A stretch of 64,000 nucleotides of DNA from Mycobacteriales bacterium (GCA_035533475.1 DATLTS010000006.1:1-64000); one strand, 5' to 3'. Shown: positions 24,512 to 35,500, counted from the first letter of the stretch. The notes: a model not told the origin generated them from the sequence alone. A program made the numbers and translations.

Positions 24512-27046
24512 TCACAGCGCCACCTCGACCAGCAGCACCGCCTCGGCGTCCGGGCGGAACGACAGCTCCGCGATCCGGCCCGCGCTGCGCAGGTCCTCGG
24601 CCGCGAGCTCCACCAGGGCCACCTCGCCGGCCGGCCCGCGCACGGTGGCGGTGGCGACGTCGGTCCGCAGCGAGACCGAGGCCTCCGACTTGGCCCGCCG
24701 GACCGCGGACAGGGCCACCCCGGTCGCTTCGAGCAGTGCCGGGTCGGCGGCTCCGCCCATCGCCCGCAACGCCGCCGCCGCGGGCCACGCGCTCCGGTGC
24801 ACGGAACCGTCCTGCCACCACGACCACACCTCCTCGGTCACGAACGGCAGGAACGGCGCGAACAGCCGGAGCAGCACGGACAGGGTGGTCGCGAGGGCGC
24901 CCTGTGCCGAGGCGGCGGCGGCCTCGCCGCGGCCGCCGTAGGCCCGTTCCTTCACCAGCTCCACGTAGTCGTCGCAGAACGTCCAGAAGAAGGTCTCGGT
25001 CGCCTCCAGCGCCCGGGTGTGGTCGTAGTCGTCGAAGGCCCGGGTGGCCCGCTCCACGACGTCGGCCAGCCCGGCGAGCAGCGCCTGGTCCAGGGGCTCG
25101 GTGACGGCGGCGCCGGGGTCGGCGATCCCCAGCCCGAGGACGAACTTGCTGGCGTTCAGCAGTTTGATCGCGAGCCGGCGGCCGATCTTCATCTGGCCCA
25201 CGTCGAATGCCGTGTCGGTGCCCAGCCGGGCGCTCGACGCCCAGTACCGGACCGCGTCCGAGCCGTGCTCCGCGAGCAGGTCGAGCGGGGTGACGACGTT
25301 GCCTTTGGACTTCGACATCTTCTTGCGGTCCGGGTCGAGGATCCACCCGGAGATCGCCGCGTGCCGCCACGGCAGCGAGTCGAACTCGGCGTGCGAGCGC
25401 ACGATCGTCGAGAACAGCCAGGTCCGGATGATGTCGTGCGCCTGCGGGCGCAGGTCCATCGGGAACACCAGCCGGAACAGCTCGTCGTCGTCGGACCAAC
25501 CCCCGGCGATCTGCGGGGACAGCGAGGACGTCGCCCAGGTGTCCATCACGTCGGGGTCGCCGACGAACCCGCCCGGCCGGCCCCGCTGCTCCTCGCGGAA
25601 CCCGGGCGGCGCCGCGCTCGCCGGGTCCACCGGCAGGGCCTCGGCGTCCGCCGGGATGGGCTCGGCGTGCACCGGGTTCCCGTCGCCGTCGAGCCGGTAC
25701 CACACCGGGATCGGCACCCCGAAGAACCGCTGCCGGCTGACCAGCCAGTCCCCGGTCAGGCCCTCCACCCAGTTTTCATAACGAGCCCTCATGTGCTCGG
25801 GGTGCCAGCTCAGCTCACGGCCCCGGGCGAGCAGCGCCGCGCGCAGGTCGAGATCGCGCCCGCCGTTGCGGAAGTACCACTGGCGGGTGGTGACGATCTC
25901 CAGCGGCCGGTCCCCCTTCTCGAAGAACTTCACCTGGTGGGTGATCGGGCGCGGCTCCCCGATCAGCGCCCCCGCCGTGCGGGCCGCCTCGACCACCAGG
26001 CCCCGGGCCGCGTGCACGGTCTGCCCGGCCAGCACGGCGTAGGCGGCCGGGTCGACCCCGTCGGGCGGGTCGGGGAGCAGCCGGCCGTCGCGGCCGACGA
26101 CCGGCCGGGTCGGCAGGTCGAGCTCCCGCCACCAGGTCACGTCGGTGAGGTCGCCGAAGGTGCAGATCATCGCGGCGCCGGTGCCCTTCTCCGGGTCGGC
26201 GAGGCGGTGGCTGACCACCGGGACCTCCACCCCGAACACCGGGGTCCGCACCGTGGCGCCGACCAGGTCGCGGTACCGCGGGTCGTCGGGGTGGGTGACC
26301 ACCGCCACGCAGGCCGGCAGCAGTTCGGGGCGGGTGGTGTCCACCTCGAGCGCGCCGGCGCCGTCGGTGCGGGCGAACGCCAGCCGGTGGTAGGCCCCGG
26401 GGCGCTCCCGGTCCTCGAGCTCGGCCTGGGCGACCGCGGTGCGGAACGTGATGTCCCACAGCGTCGGCGCCTCGGCCTGGTAGGCCTCCCCCCGGGCCAG
26501 GTTGTGCAGGAAGGCGCGCTGGGACACCGCCCGGCAGCGTGATCCGATCGTCTGGTACGGGTCGGCCCAGTCCACCGACAGGCCGAGCCGCCGCCACACC
26601 GCCGCGAACGCGGCCTCGTCCTCGGTCACCAGCCGCAGGCACAGCTCCACGAAGTTGCGCCGGGAGATCGGCAGCTGCTCCTTCCCGGGTGCCTCCGGCG
26701 GCGCGAACGCCGGGTCGTAGGGCAGCGAAGGGTCGCAGCGGACCCCGAAGAAGTTCTGCACCCGCCGCTCGGTCGGCAGCCCGTTGTCGTCCCAGCCCAT
26801 CGGGTAGAAGACCTCGCGGCCGCGCATCCGCTGGTAGCGGGCGATCAGGTCGGTGTGGGTGTAGGAGAACACGTGCCCGATGTGCAGCGACCCGCTCGCC
26901 GTGATCGGCGGCGTGTCGATCGAGTAGACCCGATCCCGGCTCGCCGTCCGGTCGAACCGGAAGGTTCCCCGCTCCTCCCAGGCCTGGGTCCAGCGATCCT
27001 CCAAGCCGTCGAGGGTCGGCCGGTCGGGCGGCTGCGGGGATCCCAT
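24512..27046 (-). CDS. valS: Valine-tRNA ligase (short form)
   Basis: An 844-residue class I synthetase charging tRNA-Val. The HIGH motif is S-G-S-L-H-I-G-H-V near residue 50 and the KMSKS motif is [10 protein letters not shown]. The editing CP1 domain lies between them. The protein ends soon after the anticodon-binding domain (L-L-V-E-V-A-L), so the C-terminal coiled-coil arm of canonical bacterial ValS is missing. This short form is known in actinobacteria. The ATG at 27046 is the natural start; the open frame upstream is antisense to folC. Its start faces the folC start 40 bases away. Confidence 0.93.
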   Translation of the reverse strand: MGSPQPPDRPTLDGLEDRWTQAWEERGTFRFDRTASRDRVYSIDTPPITASGSLHIGHVFSYTHTDLIARYQRMRGREVFYPMGWDDNGLPTERRVQNFFGVRCDPSLPYDPAFAPPEAPGKEQLPISRRNFVELCLRLVTEDEAAFAAVWRRLGLSVDWADPYQTIGSRCRAVSQRAFLHNLARGEAYQAEAPTLWDITFRTAVAQAELEDRERPGAYHRLAFARTDGAGALEVDTTRPELLPACVAVVTHPDDPRYRDLVGATVRTPVFGVEVPVVSHRLADPEKGTGAAMICTFGDLTDVTWWRELDLPTRPVVGRDGRLLPDPPDGVDPAAYAVLAGQTVHAARGLVVEAARTAGALIGEPRPITHQVKFFEKGDRPLEIVTTRQWYFRNGGRDLDLRAALLARGRELSWHPEHMRARYENWVEGLTGDWLVSRQRFFGVPIPVWYRLDGDGNPVHAEPIPADAEALPVDPASAAPPGFREEQRGRPGGFVGDPDVMDTWATSSLSPQIAGGWSDDDELFRLVFPMDLRPQAHDIIRTWLFSTIVRSHAEFDSLPWRHAAISGWILDPDRKKMSKSKGNVVTPLDLLAEHGSDAVRYWASSARLGTDTAFDVGQMKIGRRLAIKLLNASKFVLGLGIADPGAAVTEPLDQALLAGLADVVERATRAFDDYDHTRALEATETFFWTFCDDYVELVKERAYGGRGEAAAASAQGALATTLSVLLRLFAPFLPFVTEEVWSWWQDGSVHRSAWPAAAALRAMGGAADPALLEATGVALSAVRRAKSEASVSLRTDVATATVRGPAGEVALVELAAEDLRSAGRIAELSFRPDAEAVLLVEVAL

Positions 27047-27085
27047 GGGGCTCGATCCTAGGAGCCGCCCGATTACGCTCATCGG

Positions 27086-28435
27086 GTGTTTTCCGGCCAG
27101 GGCGATCCCGGCGACCCGCTGGTCGGGGTGGAGCTCGCGCTGGCCCGGCGCTGGCCCGAGTCGACGATCGAGCCCAGCCTCGACCGGATCGGCGCTCTGG
27201 TGGACCTGCTCGGGCAGCCGCAGCGGGCCTTCCCGCTGGTGCACATCACCGGCACGAACGGCAAGACGTCCACCGCGCGGATGGTCGACGCCCTGCTGCG
27301 GGAGCACGGGCTGCGGACCGGGCGCTACACCAGCCCGCACCTCCAGTCGATCACCGAGCGGATCTGCCTCGACGGGGTGCCGCTGGACCCGGGCGCCTTC
27401 GCCGCCCGCTACGCCGAGATCGCCCCCTACCTCGACGTCGTCGACCACGACCAGCCCTACCCGCTGTCGTTCTTCGAGGTGCTCACCGCGATGGCCTTCG
27501 CCGCGTTCGCCGACGCCCCGATCGACGCCGGCGTCATCGAGGTGGGCCTCGGCGGTCGCTGGGACGCGACGAACGTCGCCGACGCCGCGGTGGCGGTGCT
27601 CACGTCGATCGACCTCGACCACACGCGCCTGCTCGGATCCACCGTCTCCGCGATCGCTGCCGAGAAGGCCGGGATCGTCAAGCCGGGCGCCACGGTAGTG
27701 CTCGGGGATCAGGAGGAGTCGGTGGCCGTCGTTGTGCTGAAGAGGGCGGCGGAGGTCGGGGCCGTGCCCCTGCGCGCGGGCCTGGACTTCGCGATCACCC
27801 GGCGTTCGATCGCGCTCGGCGGCCAGCTGTTCGACCTGCGCGGGGCGGCCGGGGAGTACCCGGAGATCTACCTGCCGCTGCACGGCGCGCACCAGGCCGC
27901 GAACGCCGCCTGCGCGCTGGTCGCGGTGGAGTCGTTCCTCGGCCGCGCGCTCGACCCCGACCTGGTCCGGTCCGGGTTCGCCCGGGCGGACTCGCCGGGG
28001 CGCCTCGAGGTGGTCCGCCGTTCCCCGACCGTGCTCATCGACGGGGCGCACAACCCGGCTGGGGCGCGGGCCCTCGCCCGGGCGCTCGCCGAGGCGTTCG
28101 GCTTCGCCCGGCTGGTCGGGGTGCTGGCGGTGCTCGCCGACAAGGACGCCCGCGGGCTGCTCGAGGCGCTGGAGCCGGTCCTCGACGCGCTCGTCCTCAC
28201 CCGCAACTCCTCGCCGCGCGCGCTGCCCGCCGGGGACCTCGCCGGGATCGCCCGGGAGGTCTTCGACCCGAAGCCGGTGGTCGTCGTCGACCGCCTCGAC
28301 GCGGCGCTGGACGCCGCGGCGCGGATCGCGGACGAGTCGCCCGATCCGGGCGGGACCGGCATCGTGGTCACCGGCTCGGTCATCACCGCCGGCGAGGCCC
28401 GCACGCTGCTCCGCCCGGCCGGCGGCCGCCGGTGA
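27086..28435 (+). CDS. folC: Folylpolyglutamate synthase/dihydrofolate synthase
   Basis: A 449-residue Mur-ligase-like enzyme. The P-loop is [13 protein letters not shown], followed by [11 protein letters not shown] and, later, [11 protein letters not shown] and I-D-G-A-H-N-P-A-G. It adds glutamate to folates, giving the retained polyglutamate forms, and may also make dihydrofolate. The start is GTG at 27086. The stop overlaps the DUF4233 gene by four bases. Confidence 0.94.
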   Translation: MFSGQGDPGDPLVGVELALARRWPESTIEPSLDRIGALVDLLGQPQRAFPLVHITGTNGKTSTARMVDALLREHGLRTGRYTSPHLQSITERICLDGVPLDPGAFAARYAEIAPYLDVVDHDQPYPLSFFEVLTAMAFAAFADAPIDAGVIEVGLGGRWDATNVADAAVAVLTSIDLDHTRLLGSTVSAIAAEKAGIVKPGATVVLGDQEESVAVVVLKRAAEVGAVPLRAGLDFAITRRSIALGGQLFDLRGAAGEYPEIYLPLHGAHQAANAACALVAVESFLGRALDPDLVRSGFARADSPGRLEVVRRSPTVLIDGAHNPAGARALARALAEAFGFARLVGVLAVLADKDARGLLEALEPVLDALVLTRNSSPRALPAGDLAGIAREVFDPKPVVVVDRLDAALDAAARIADESPDPGGTGIVVTGSVITAGEARTLLRPAGGRR

Positions 28436-28800
28436 GCCAGGGCGGCCGGGACCCGGGCCGCGGGCTGCGGGCGATCGCCGCGGCGACCCTGCTGCTGGAG
28501 GCCCTCGTCCTGCTCCTCGCGCTGCTCGGCTACGCCGGGCTGCACCACGGGTCTCGGGTGCCCGGCACGGTGGCGCTGCTCGGGCTGGTGGCGTTGTGCG
28601 TCGTCGGGTCCGGGTTGCTCCGCCGCCGGGTCGGCGCCCCGCTCGGCCTGCTCGTGCAGGTGCTCGTCGTCGCCGCCGGGGCGCTCGTCTGGCCGCTGTA
28701 CCCGCTGGGGGTGGTCTTCGGCGCCCTGTGGCTCGGCTACCTCCGGCTGCGCCGCGAGCTGCCGGTCGCCCCGGCTACGCTGGCGCCCCCACCCCCGTGA
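28432..28800 (+). CDS. DUF4233 membrane protein
   Basis: A 122-residue membrane protein with four hydrophobic segments (about residues 13-37, 44-60, 68-85 and 88-105), between folC and ndk. This is the standard position of the DUF4233 family in actinobacteria. The GTG start overlaps the folC stop. The function is unknown; its conserved place suggests a role linked to envelope or nucleotide metabolism, which is a guess. The C-terminal tail is proline-rich. Confidence 0.85.
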   Translation: MSQGGRDPGRGLRAIAAATLLLEALVLLLALLGYAGLHHGSRVPGTVALLGLVALCVVGSGLLRRRVGAPLGLLVQVLVVAAGALVWPLYPLGVVFGALWLGYLRLRRELPVAPATLAPPPP

Positions 28801-28813
28801 GAAAGGCCTCCCC

Positions 28814-29227
28814 TTGAGCGCGCAGCGCACCCTCGTCCTCGTGAAACCGGACGGCGTCCGGCGCGGCCTCGTCGGGGAGGTCGTCGGCCGGCTGGAGCGC
28901 AAGGGCCTGGCGCTCCTGGCCGTGCAGCTGCGCACCCTGGACCGGGCCACCGCCGAGCAGCACTACGCCGAGCACGCCGAACGCCCGTTCTTCGGCGAGC
29001 TCGTCGAGTTCATCACCGGCGGGCCCCTGGTCGCCGTCGTCGTCGAAGGCCCGCGGGCGGTCGAGGCGGTCCGCACCATGATGGGCGTCACCGACCCGGT
29101 CGCCGCCCCCCCGGGTTCCCTGCGCGGCGACTACGCGCTGGAAATCGGGCAGAACCTGGTCCACGGCTCGGATTCGCCGGAGTCCGCGGCCCGGGAGATC
29201 GCCCTGTTCTTCCCCGCGCTGGGCTGA
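28814..29227 (+). CDS. ndk: Nucleoside diphosphate kinase
   Basis: A 137-residue enzyme exchanging the gamma phosphate between nucleoside tri- and diphosphates. The catalytic histidine is His117 in [12 protein letters not shown]. The N-terminal [12 protein letters not shown] motif is intact. The start is a TTG at 28814 with AAGG upstream. Length is normal for the family. Confidence 0.96.
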   Translation: MSAQRTLVLVKPDGVRRGLVGEVVGRLERKGLALLAVQLRTLDRATAEQHYAEHAERPFFGELVEFITGGPLVAVVVEGPRAVEAVRTMMGVTDPVAAPPGSLRGDYALEIGQNLVHGSDSPESAAREIALFFPALG

Positions 29228-29249
29228 ACCGGCCCGCCCCGCCCGATTC

Positions 29250-29272
29250 GGAACACACCGGGTTGAGGGGTT
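29250..29272 (+). promoter_or_regulatory. Possible ECF-type promoter of the mre operon
   Basis: GGAAC at 29250-29254 and GTT at 29270-29272, spaced by 15 bases, resemble the envelope-stress ECF promoter pattern (GGAAC-N15/16-GTT) and lie about 90 bases before mreB. The match is short and visual. Confidence 0.25.
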
Positions 29273-29363
29273 AGCATCGGGGCACCGCGACCGTTTCCCG
29301 CCCGCTCCGGTGCCGGGTGAGCCGGCACAATCACGTGCGAACCGGAAGGCTTCCTCACCGATC

Positions 29364-30395
29364 ATGTCGAACAATCTCGCGTTCCTCGGCCGTGACATGG
29401 CCGTCGACCTGGGCACCGCCAACACGCTCGTCTACGTGCGTGGCAAGGGCATCGTCCTCAACGAGCCCTCGGTGGTGGCGATCAACACGAACACCAGCGG
29501 CATCCTCGCCGTCGGCACCGAGGCCAAACGGATGATCGGCCGGACCCCCGGCAACATCGTCGCCATCCGACCGCTCAAGGACGGCGTCATCGCCGACTTC
29601 GAGACGACCGAGCGGATGCTGCGCTACTTCATCCAGAAGGTGCACCGCCGCCGGCACTTCGCCAAGCCCCGGATCGTGGTCTGCGTGCCGTCCGGGATCA
29701 CCGGCGTCGAGCAGCGCGCGGTCAAGGACGCCGGCTACCAGGCGGGTGCGCGCAAGGTCTTCATCATCGAGGAGCCGATGGCCGCGGCGATCGGCGCCGG
29801 GCTGCCGGTCCACGAGCCGACCGGCAACATGGTCGTCGACATCGGCGGCGGCACGACCGAGGTAGCGGTGATCTCCCTCGGCGGCATCGTCACCAGCCAG
29901 TCGATCCGCACCGGCGGCGACGAGCTGGACTCCTCGATCATCTCCTACGTGAAGAAGGAGTACTCGCTGATGCTCGGCGAGCGCACCGCGGAGGAGATCA
30001 AGATGGCGATCGGCTCGGCGTTCCCGGCTCCGGACGAGCCGCACGCCGAGATCCGCGGCCGGGACCTCGTCTCCGGCCTGCCGAAGACGATCGTCGTGAG
30101 CTCGGAGGAGATCCGAAAGGCGATCGAGGAGCCGGTCAACGCGATCATCGACGCGGTGAAGACGACGCTCGACAAGTGCCCCCCCGAACTGTCCGGCGAC
30201 ATCATGGACCGGGGGATCGTGTTGACCGGGGGAGGGGCGCTGCTCCGCGGGCTCGACGAGCGGCTCCGCCACGAGACCGGGATGCCGATCCACATCACCG
30301 ACAACCCCCTGCACTCGGTGGCGATGGGCGCCGGCAAGTGCGTCGAGGAGTTCGAGGCTCTTCAGCAGGTCCTCATCTCCGAGCCGCGGCACTGA
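29364..30395 (+). CDS. mreB: Rod shape-determining actin homologue MreB
   Basis: A 343-residue actin-like ATPase. The phosphate-1 motif is A-V-D-L-G-T-A-N-T, the phosphate-2 motif [10 protein letters not shown], and the adenosine motif [10 protein letters not shown]. MreB polymers guide lateral wall synthesis with MreC, MreD, PBP2 and RodA, all encoded next. The ATG at 29364 gives the usual length and N-terminus ([14 protein letters not shown]). Confidence 0.96.
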   Translation: MSNNLAFLGRDMAVDLGTANTLVYVRGKGIVLNEPSVVAINTNTSGILAVGTEAKRMIGRTPGNIVAIRPLKDGVIADFETTERMLRYFIQKVHRRRHFAKPRIVVCVPSGITGVEQRAVKDAGYQAGARKVFIIEEPMAAAIGAGLPVHEPTGNMVVDIGGGTTEVAVISLGGIVTSQSIRTGGDELDSSIISYVKKEYSLMLGERTAEEIKMAIGSAFPAPDEPHAEIRGRDLVSGLPKTIVVSSEEIRKAIEEPVNAIIDAVKTTLDKCPPELSGDIMDRGIVLTGGGALLRGLDERLRHETGMPIHITDNPLHSVAMGAGKCVEEFEALQQVLISEPRH

Positions 30396-30425
30396 GGTAA
30401 GGGCGCGCCCGCGCGCCCGCGACCG

Positions 30426-31406
30426 ATGCGGAACTCCCGACGGACTCGGCTGGTCTTCGCGCTGCTCGTCCTCACCGCGTTCACCCTGCTCACCCTCGAC
30501 TTCCGCGGCGGCAAGCACTCGCCGCTCGGCGGGATCCGGTCCCTGGTCGGGGCGGTGTTCGGCCCGATCGAACGCGCGGTCGCCGACGTCACGCACCCGA
30601 TCGGCGGTTTCTTCGCCGACCTCGGGCATCTGGGGAGCGACCACGCGGATATCTCCCGGCTCCAGCGGGAGAACGCGGCGCTGCTCGCGCAGCTGCGCCT
30701 GGACGTGGCCGAGCGACACGAGCTCGCCGACCTCCAGCGACTGGACCGGCTGGCCGCGATCGGCCGGTTCCCGATGGTCGCCGCCCGGGTGACCGCGATG
30801 GGCAGCTCCCTGGGGCTCGAGTGGACGGTGACCATCGACGCGGGCAGCGCCGACCAGGTCCGGGTCGGCCAGACGGTGGTCGACGGGGACGGGCTGGTCG
30901 GGCGGGTGCAGGCCGTCACCGCCACCAGCGCCACGGTCGAGCTGGCCATCGACGGGCAGTTCATCGCCGGCGCCGAGCTCGCGCCGAGCGGGCAGATCTG
31001 CTACACGACGGGGCAGGGGCTCGCGCCGATGTCGCTGACCGTCACCAACTCCCAGATCCACCTGGCCAGCGGCGACGGCCTGGTCACGTTCTACTCACCG
31101 AACACCGGCCTGCTCGCCCCGGGCATCCCGATCGGGCAGGTGAGCACCGTGGAGACGACACCGGCCGGGCTGCCCCGGGCCGCGCTGGTGACCCCCTACG
31201 TGAACTTCACCGCGCTCGACGTCGTCGGGGTCATCGTCGAACCGCCGCCGCCCACCAGGCACTTCATCCTGCTGCCGAGCCCGACCCCCAGCCCGAGCCC
31301 GACCCCCAGCCCGAAGCCGACGCCGAGCCCGAAGCCGACGCCGTCCGGCTCCGGATCCCCAGCCGGTTCCCCGGCCGCGTCGCCGACCCCGACCAGGACC
31401 CCCTGA
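30426..31406 (+). CDS. mreC: Cell shape-determining protein MreC
   Basis: A 326-residue bitopic protein. One membrane helix lies near residues 8-25, a coiled coil follows around 75-105 (L-Q-R-E-N-A-A-L-L-A-Q-L), and then the two-domain beta barrel with G-S-S-L-G-L-E-W and V-T-F-Y-S-P-N-T-G-L. The last 45 or so residues are a Pro/Ser/Thr/Lys-rich tail of P-S-P-T and P-S-P-K-P-T repeats extending into the extracytoplasmic space. It stabilises PBP2 in the elongasome. Confidence 0.93.
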   Translation: MRNSRRTRLVFALLVLTAFTLLTLDFRGGKHSPLGGIRSLVGAVFGPIERAVADVTHPIGGFFADLGHLGSDHADISRLQRENAALLAQLRLDVAERHELADLQRLDRLAAIGRFPMVAARVTAMGSSLGLEWTVTIDAGSADQVRVGQTVVDGDGLVGRVQAVTATSATVELAIDGQFIAGAELAPSGQICYTTGQGLAPMSLTVTNSQIHLASGDGLVTFYSPNTGLLAPGIPIGQVSTVETTPAGLPRAALVTPYVNFTALDVVGVIVEPPPPTRHFILLPSPTPSPSPTPSPKPTPSPKPTPSGSGSPAGSPAASPTPTRTP

Positions 31407-31407
31407 C

Positions 31408-31920
31408 GTGCGCCCCGCCCGGGCCAGCCTGTTCGCCGCCCTGCTGCTCACCGGCGCCGTGCTGCAGGTCACGGTGATCAACCGGCTGCCGCTCCCGGTG
31501 GCCCGACCCGACCTGCTCCTCGTCCTCGTCGTCGCCTGCGCCCTGGTCTCCGGTCCGGCGCCCGGCGCGGTGCTCGGTTTCCTGACCGGCCTGCTCGCCG
31601 ACACCGTTCCGCCGGCCGACCACGCGATCGGCCGGCTCGCCCTGGTCTATGCGGCCGTGGGGTACGGCGCCGGCCTGCTCGACGACGTCGAGGAGCGCTC
31701 GGTGCTGCTGCCGCTGCTGCTGGTCGCGCTCGCCTCGGTCGGGGCGGTGGCGCTGAACGGCGTCGTCGGGTCGTTGACCGGCGATCCGCGGGTGCACTGG
31801 CCGACGATCGCCCGCGAGCTTCCGCTGATCGCTTTGTACGATGTCGTCCTGACCCCGTTCGTCGTGCCGCTCGTCGCCCGACTGACCCGGCGCGTGGACC
31901 GGGACGCGGTACGCCGGTGA
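31408..31920 (+). CDS. mreD: Rod shape-determining membrane protein MreD
   Basis: A 170-residue membrane protein with about five hydrophobic segments and the family features L-L-L-T-G-A-V-L-Q near the start, R-P-D-L-L-L-V-L-V and G-F-L-T-G-L-L-A-D. The GTG start follows the mreC stop by one base. It completes the MreBCD set, bridging the elongasome in the membrane. Confidence 0.92.
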   Translation: MRPARASLFAALLLTGAVLQVTVINRLPLPVARPDLLLVLVVACALVSGPAPGAVLGFLTGLLADTVPPADHAIGRLALVYAAVGYGAGLLDDVEERSVLLPLLLVALASVGAVALNGVVGSLTGDPRVHWPTIARELPLIALYDVVLTPFVVPLVARLTRRVDRDAVRR

Positions 31921-32004
31921 GCGGCGGCACCGGGCCCGGTCCGGGACAGGAGAATCGAGCCCAGAAGACCGGGCGCAGAAGATCGAGCACAGAGAGCAGC
32001 CGCC

Positions 32005-34233
32005 GTGAGTGACCGGTCCCGGGTCCGGCTGATCGTCCTGCGGGCCCTCGTGCTCGCGTTGCTGCTCACCCTGTTCGGGCGGCTCTGGTACATCCAGGTG
32101 CTGGCCGGGTCGCAGTACGCCCGGGCCGCCGCGGACAACAACATCCGGGACATCGCCACCACGGCGCCGCGCGGGCTGATCCTCGACGACCTGGGGCGCA
32201 CCCTGGCCGGCGACCAGGAGGCCTGGGTCGTGACCATCGACCGGACCGCCCTCGGCCGGCTCCCGGACCGGGGGACGGCGGTGCTCGAGCGGCTCGGCGG
32301 GGTGCTCCACCTGTCCTCCGCGCAGGTGCTCGACCGGATCCACACCTGCAACTCGAGGGGGCAGCCGGCCGGCTGCTGGAACGGGTCGCCGTACCAGCCG
32401 ATCCCCGTCTCGGACAAGGTCAGCAACGGCACCGCCCTGATGCTGCTCGAGGAGCACACCCAGTTCCCGGCGGTCAAGGTGCAGCTCGAGTCGGTGCGGG
32501 ACTACCCGCAGTACCCGGCGGTCTCGGCCGCGCACCTGCTCGGGTACCTCGGCCCGATCAGCCCGGCCGAGCTGGCCAGGTTCTCCGCGCCGGAGCAGGC
32601 CGCCAACATCGACGACCTGGTCGGGCGTTCCGGGCTGGAGCAGCAGTACAACAGCTACCTCGCCGGGGTGCCGGGGCTCGAGCAGGAGACGGTGGACCAC
32701 CTCGGCAACGTCACCGGGGTGCTCCAGAACACCGCTCCCGTCCCGGGCGACACGCTGGTGACGAGCATCGACACCGGCGTGCAGCGCGACCTGGAGCACT
32801 CCCTGGCCCAGGCGGTGCAGAACGCCCGGACCATCTCGCGCCAGGCCGGCGGGAACGCGGGCGGCCTGCCCAGCACCGCCGCCGGTGTCGTCATGGACGC
32901 CCGGACCGGTCGGATCGTCGCCCTCGCCTCCTACCCGCCGTACGCGCCGGACGCCTTCGTCGGCGGCATCTCGACCAAGGCCTACCAGGCCCTCACCGCG
33001 CCGGCCGCCGGGGAGCCGCTCTACGACAAGGCGTTGCAGGGGGAGTACCTGCCCGGTTCGACGTTCAAGCTGATCACCGCCTCGGCGGCGCTGAGCAGCG
33101 GAGAGGCGAGCGAGGGTGCGCTCTACGCGTGTCCGGGGTCGGTGTTCTTCCACGGTCGGCTGTTCAAGAACTTCGAAAGCGAGTCGGCCGGCGCGATCAG
33201 CCTGCACGACGCGCTCGTCATGTCCTGCGACACGGTGTTCTACGGCTTCGGCGAGGAGCAGTACAACATCGACCAGCAACTGGTCAGCCAGGGCCGGACC
33301 CCGCAGGAGGTGGTCGCGCACATGGCGCGCGACTACGGCCTCGGGGCGCCGAGCGGGATCGATCTTCCTGGCGAGGCCAACGGCAGCATCCTCGACCGGG
33401 TGCAGTTCCAGGCGCTGGCGACCTACTACCAGCACCAGGCGTGCCTCGGCGCCGCCAACTCGCGCAAGTCGCCGGCCCGACGCCAGGCCGACGCCGCGCT
33501 CTGTCACGACGTCGGCGCCAACATCTTCGAACCCGGCGATCAGCTGCTGCTCGACATCGGCCAGGGCGGCAGCGTCGGGGTCACCCCCTTGCAGGTGGTG
33601 GTGGCCTACTCGGCGCTGGTCAACGGCGGCACCGTCTGGTCGCCGACCGTCGGCGAGGCCCTGGTGTCCCCGAACGGCCGGATCGTCCGGCGGATCGACC
33701 CCAGGGTCCGCGACCGGGTGCCGGTGGCGTCGAGCTACCTCAGCTACATCGAGCAGGGCATGTACGGGGTGACCCAGCAGCAGACCCCGGTCCGCGGCAC
33801 CGGCACCGGGGCCTTCGCCGGCTTCCCGTTCGGGGCCGTCGACGTCGGGGGCAAGACGGGCACCGCGGACGTCGCGAATCCCGGCGACCCCACCGACCTG
33901 CGGGCGCCGAACGCGTGGTTCGACTCCTTCTCCGGCAAGACCGGCGGCCGGCCCGAGCTGGTGTCCGCCATCGTCGTGACGAACGGGGGTCAGGGCGGGG
34001 TGGTGTCCGCCCCGGCCACCCGCGCGCTCTGGGACGGCGTGTACGGCCTGGAGAGTCGGGCCCACCACGCCGACTTCCCGACCGGGGCGCCCCCGGCCAA
34101 CCTGCCGCGCTTCGACCCGGACGGCACGGTCACCTCCGCCCCCCCGATCCCCGCCGCCCCCGGCCACCTGGCGCTCAGCCCGCTCCCGTTCGCGCTGCCG
34201 CCGGGCACCCGGTCGAGCGGAGCGCCGCCGTGA
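32005..34233 (+). CDS. mrdA: Penicillin-binding protein 2 (elongation transpeptidase)
   Basis: A 742-residue class B PBP. One membrane helix lies near residues 10-30, then a dimerisation domain, then the transpeptidase. The catalytic motif S352-T-F-K is in P-G-S-T-F-K-L-I-T-A, the second motif is S-C-D in M-S-C-D-T-V-F-Y (in place of S-x-N), and K617-T-G is in G-G-K-T-G-T-A. It crosslinks lateral wall peptidoglycan with RodA. A large insertion with three cysteines lies between the second and third motifs (H-Q-A-C-L-G, L-C-H-D-V). The stop overlaps the rodA GTG start. Confidence 0.93.
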   Translation: MSDRSRVRLIVLRALVLALLLTLFGRLWYIQVLAGSQYARAAADNNIRDIATTAPRGLILDDLGRTLAGDQEAWVVTIDRTALGRLPDRGTAVLERLGGVLHLSSAQVLDRIHTCNSRGQPAGCWNGSPYQPIPVSDKVSNGTALMLLEEHTQFPAVKVQLESVRDYPQYPAVSAAHLLGYLGPISPAELARFSAPEQAANIDDLVGRSGLEQQYNSYLAGVPGLEQETVDHLGNVTGVLQNTAPVPGDTLVTSIDTGVQRDLEHSLAQAVQNARTISRQAGGNAGGLPSTAAGVVMDARTGRIVALASYPPYAPDAFVGGISTKAYQALTAPAAGEPLYDKALQGEYLPGSTFKLITASAALSSGEASEGALYACPGSVFFHGRLFKNFESESAGAISLHDALVMSCDTVFYGFGEEQYNIDQQLVSQGRTPQEVVAHMARDYGLGAPSGIDLPGEANGSILDRVQFQALATYYQHQACLGAANSRKSPARRQADAALCHDVGANIFEPGDQLLLDIGQGGSVGVTPLQVVVAYSALVNGGTVWSPTVGEALVSPNGRIVRRIDPRVRDRVPVASSYLSYIEQGMYGVTQQQTPVRGTGTGAFAGFPFGAVDVGGKTGTADVANPGDPTDLRAPNAWFDSFSGKTGGRPELVSAIVVTNGGQGGVVSAPATRALWDGVYGLESRAHHADFPTGAPPANLPRFDPDGTVTSAPPIPAAPGHLALSPLPFALPPGTRSSGAPP

Positions 34234-35429
34234 CCGACTGGAGCGCCCCCCGCGGCCCGTTCTCGCTGGGCCGGGGCCGGGGCCGGCCGGCCGGCGCGCT
34301 GGACCGGGCGGCCGCGGTGGCCCCCGTCCGCCGGCTCGACTGGATCCTGCTCGGCGCGGTCGCCGGGCTCGCCGTGCTGGGTGCGCTGCTCGTCTGGTCC
34401 GCGACCAAGCCCTACAACCTGACCGTCGGCCTGGACCCCAACGCCTACCTGAAAAAAGACCTCCTCAACATCGTGATCGGGGTGGTGCTCGGCGCGATCA
34501 CGATCCTGGTCGACTACCGCTCGCTGCGCGCCTACACCCCGGTGCTCTACGCCGGTTGCATCCTCGGGTTGCTGGCGGTGCTCTCCCCGCTGGGCTCGGT
34601 GGTCAACGGCGCGCACGCCTGGATCAGCCTCGGCGGCGGGTTCGAGGTCCAGCCCTCGGAGTTCACCAAGATCGCGCTCGTGGTCGGGTTGGCGATGCTG
34701 CTCGCCGAGCGGCAGGATCGCGAGGCCGGCCCCCGGGACTCCGACGTGATGCTGGCGCTGGCCCTCGCCGGGCTGCCGGTGCTGCTGATCCTCGTCGAGC
34801 CCGACCTGGGGGTCGTCCTGGTCTGCCTGGCGATCATCATCGGGGTGCTGGCGCTGTCCGGCGCGCGGACCCGGTGGATCGTCGGTCTGCTGCTGTTCGG
34901 CGTGATCGGCTCGTTCCTCGTCGTCCGCCTGCACCTGCTCAAGACCTACCAGCTCCAGCGACTCACCGCGTTCACGAACCCGCATGCCAACGCCTCGTCC
35001 ACCGGCTACAACACCCACCAGGCGGCGATCGCGATCGGCTCCGGCGGGTGGACCGGCAAGGGGCTGTTCCACGGCTCGCAGACCAACGGGCACTTCGTCC
35101 CGGAGCAGCAGACCGACTTCATCTTCACCGTCGCCGGTGAGGAGCTGGGGTTCGCCGGGTCGGCGGTGCTGATCGCGCTGCTCGGGGTGGTGCTGTGGCG
35201 GGGGATGCGGATCGCCGCCCAGACCGAGGACCTGTTCGGCCGGCTGGTCGCGGTCGGGATCGTCTGCTGGTTCGGCTTCCAGAGCTTCCAGAACATCGGG
35301 ATGACGCTCGGGATCATGCCGGTGACCGGCATCCCGCTGCCGTTCATCTCCTACGGCGGATCCTCGATGTTCGCGAACATGGTGGCGATCGGTCTGCTGG
35401 AGAACGTGCACGCCCGCTCCCGGGAGTGA
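34230..35429 (+). CDS. rodA: SEDS peptidoglycan polymerase RodA
   Basis: A 399-residue SEDS-family glycosyltransferase with about ten membrane segments. Family motifs visible are A-W-I-S-L-G-G-x-x-x-Q-P-S-E-F-T-K, V-E-P-D-L-G-V-V-L-V and G-I-P-L-P-F-I-S-Y-G-G-S-S. It polymerises lipid II for elongation as partner of PBP2. The GTG at 34230 overlaps the PBP2 stop. Confidence 0.95.
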   Translation: MTDWSAPRGPFSLGRGRGRPAGALDRAAAVAPVRRLDWILLGAVAGLAVLGALLVWSATKPYNLTVGLDPNAYLKKDLLNIVIGVVLGAITILVDYRSLRAYTPVLYAGCILGLLAVLSPLGSVVNGAHAWISLGGGFEVQPSEFTKIALVVGLAMLLAERQDREAGPRDSDVMLALALAGLPVLLILVEPDLGVVLVCLAIIIGVLALSGARTRWIVGLLLFGVIGSFLVVRLHLLKTYQLQRLTAFTNPHANASSTGYNTHQAAIAIGSGGWTGKGLFHGSQTNGHFVPEQQTDFIFTVAGEELGFAGSAVLIALLGVVLWRGMRIAAQTEDLFGRLVAVGIVCWFGFQSFQNIGMTLGIMPVTGIPLPFISYGGSSMFANMVAIGLLENVHARSRE

Positions 35430-35500
35430 CCCCGGCGGCCGGCGGGCCGCGTACTGTGGGGCGCCGGGCCGACCGTGTCCCTGGCTGCCGGAGGGGAACC

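Noticed and set aside
29355-31061. Long minus-strand open frame opposite mreB/mreC
   Set aside because: High GC content creates long shadow frames. The translation is Asp/Gly/Arg/Val-rich with no motif, and the plus-strand genes are certain.
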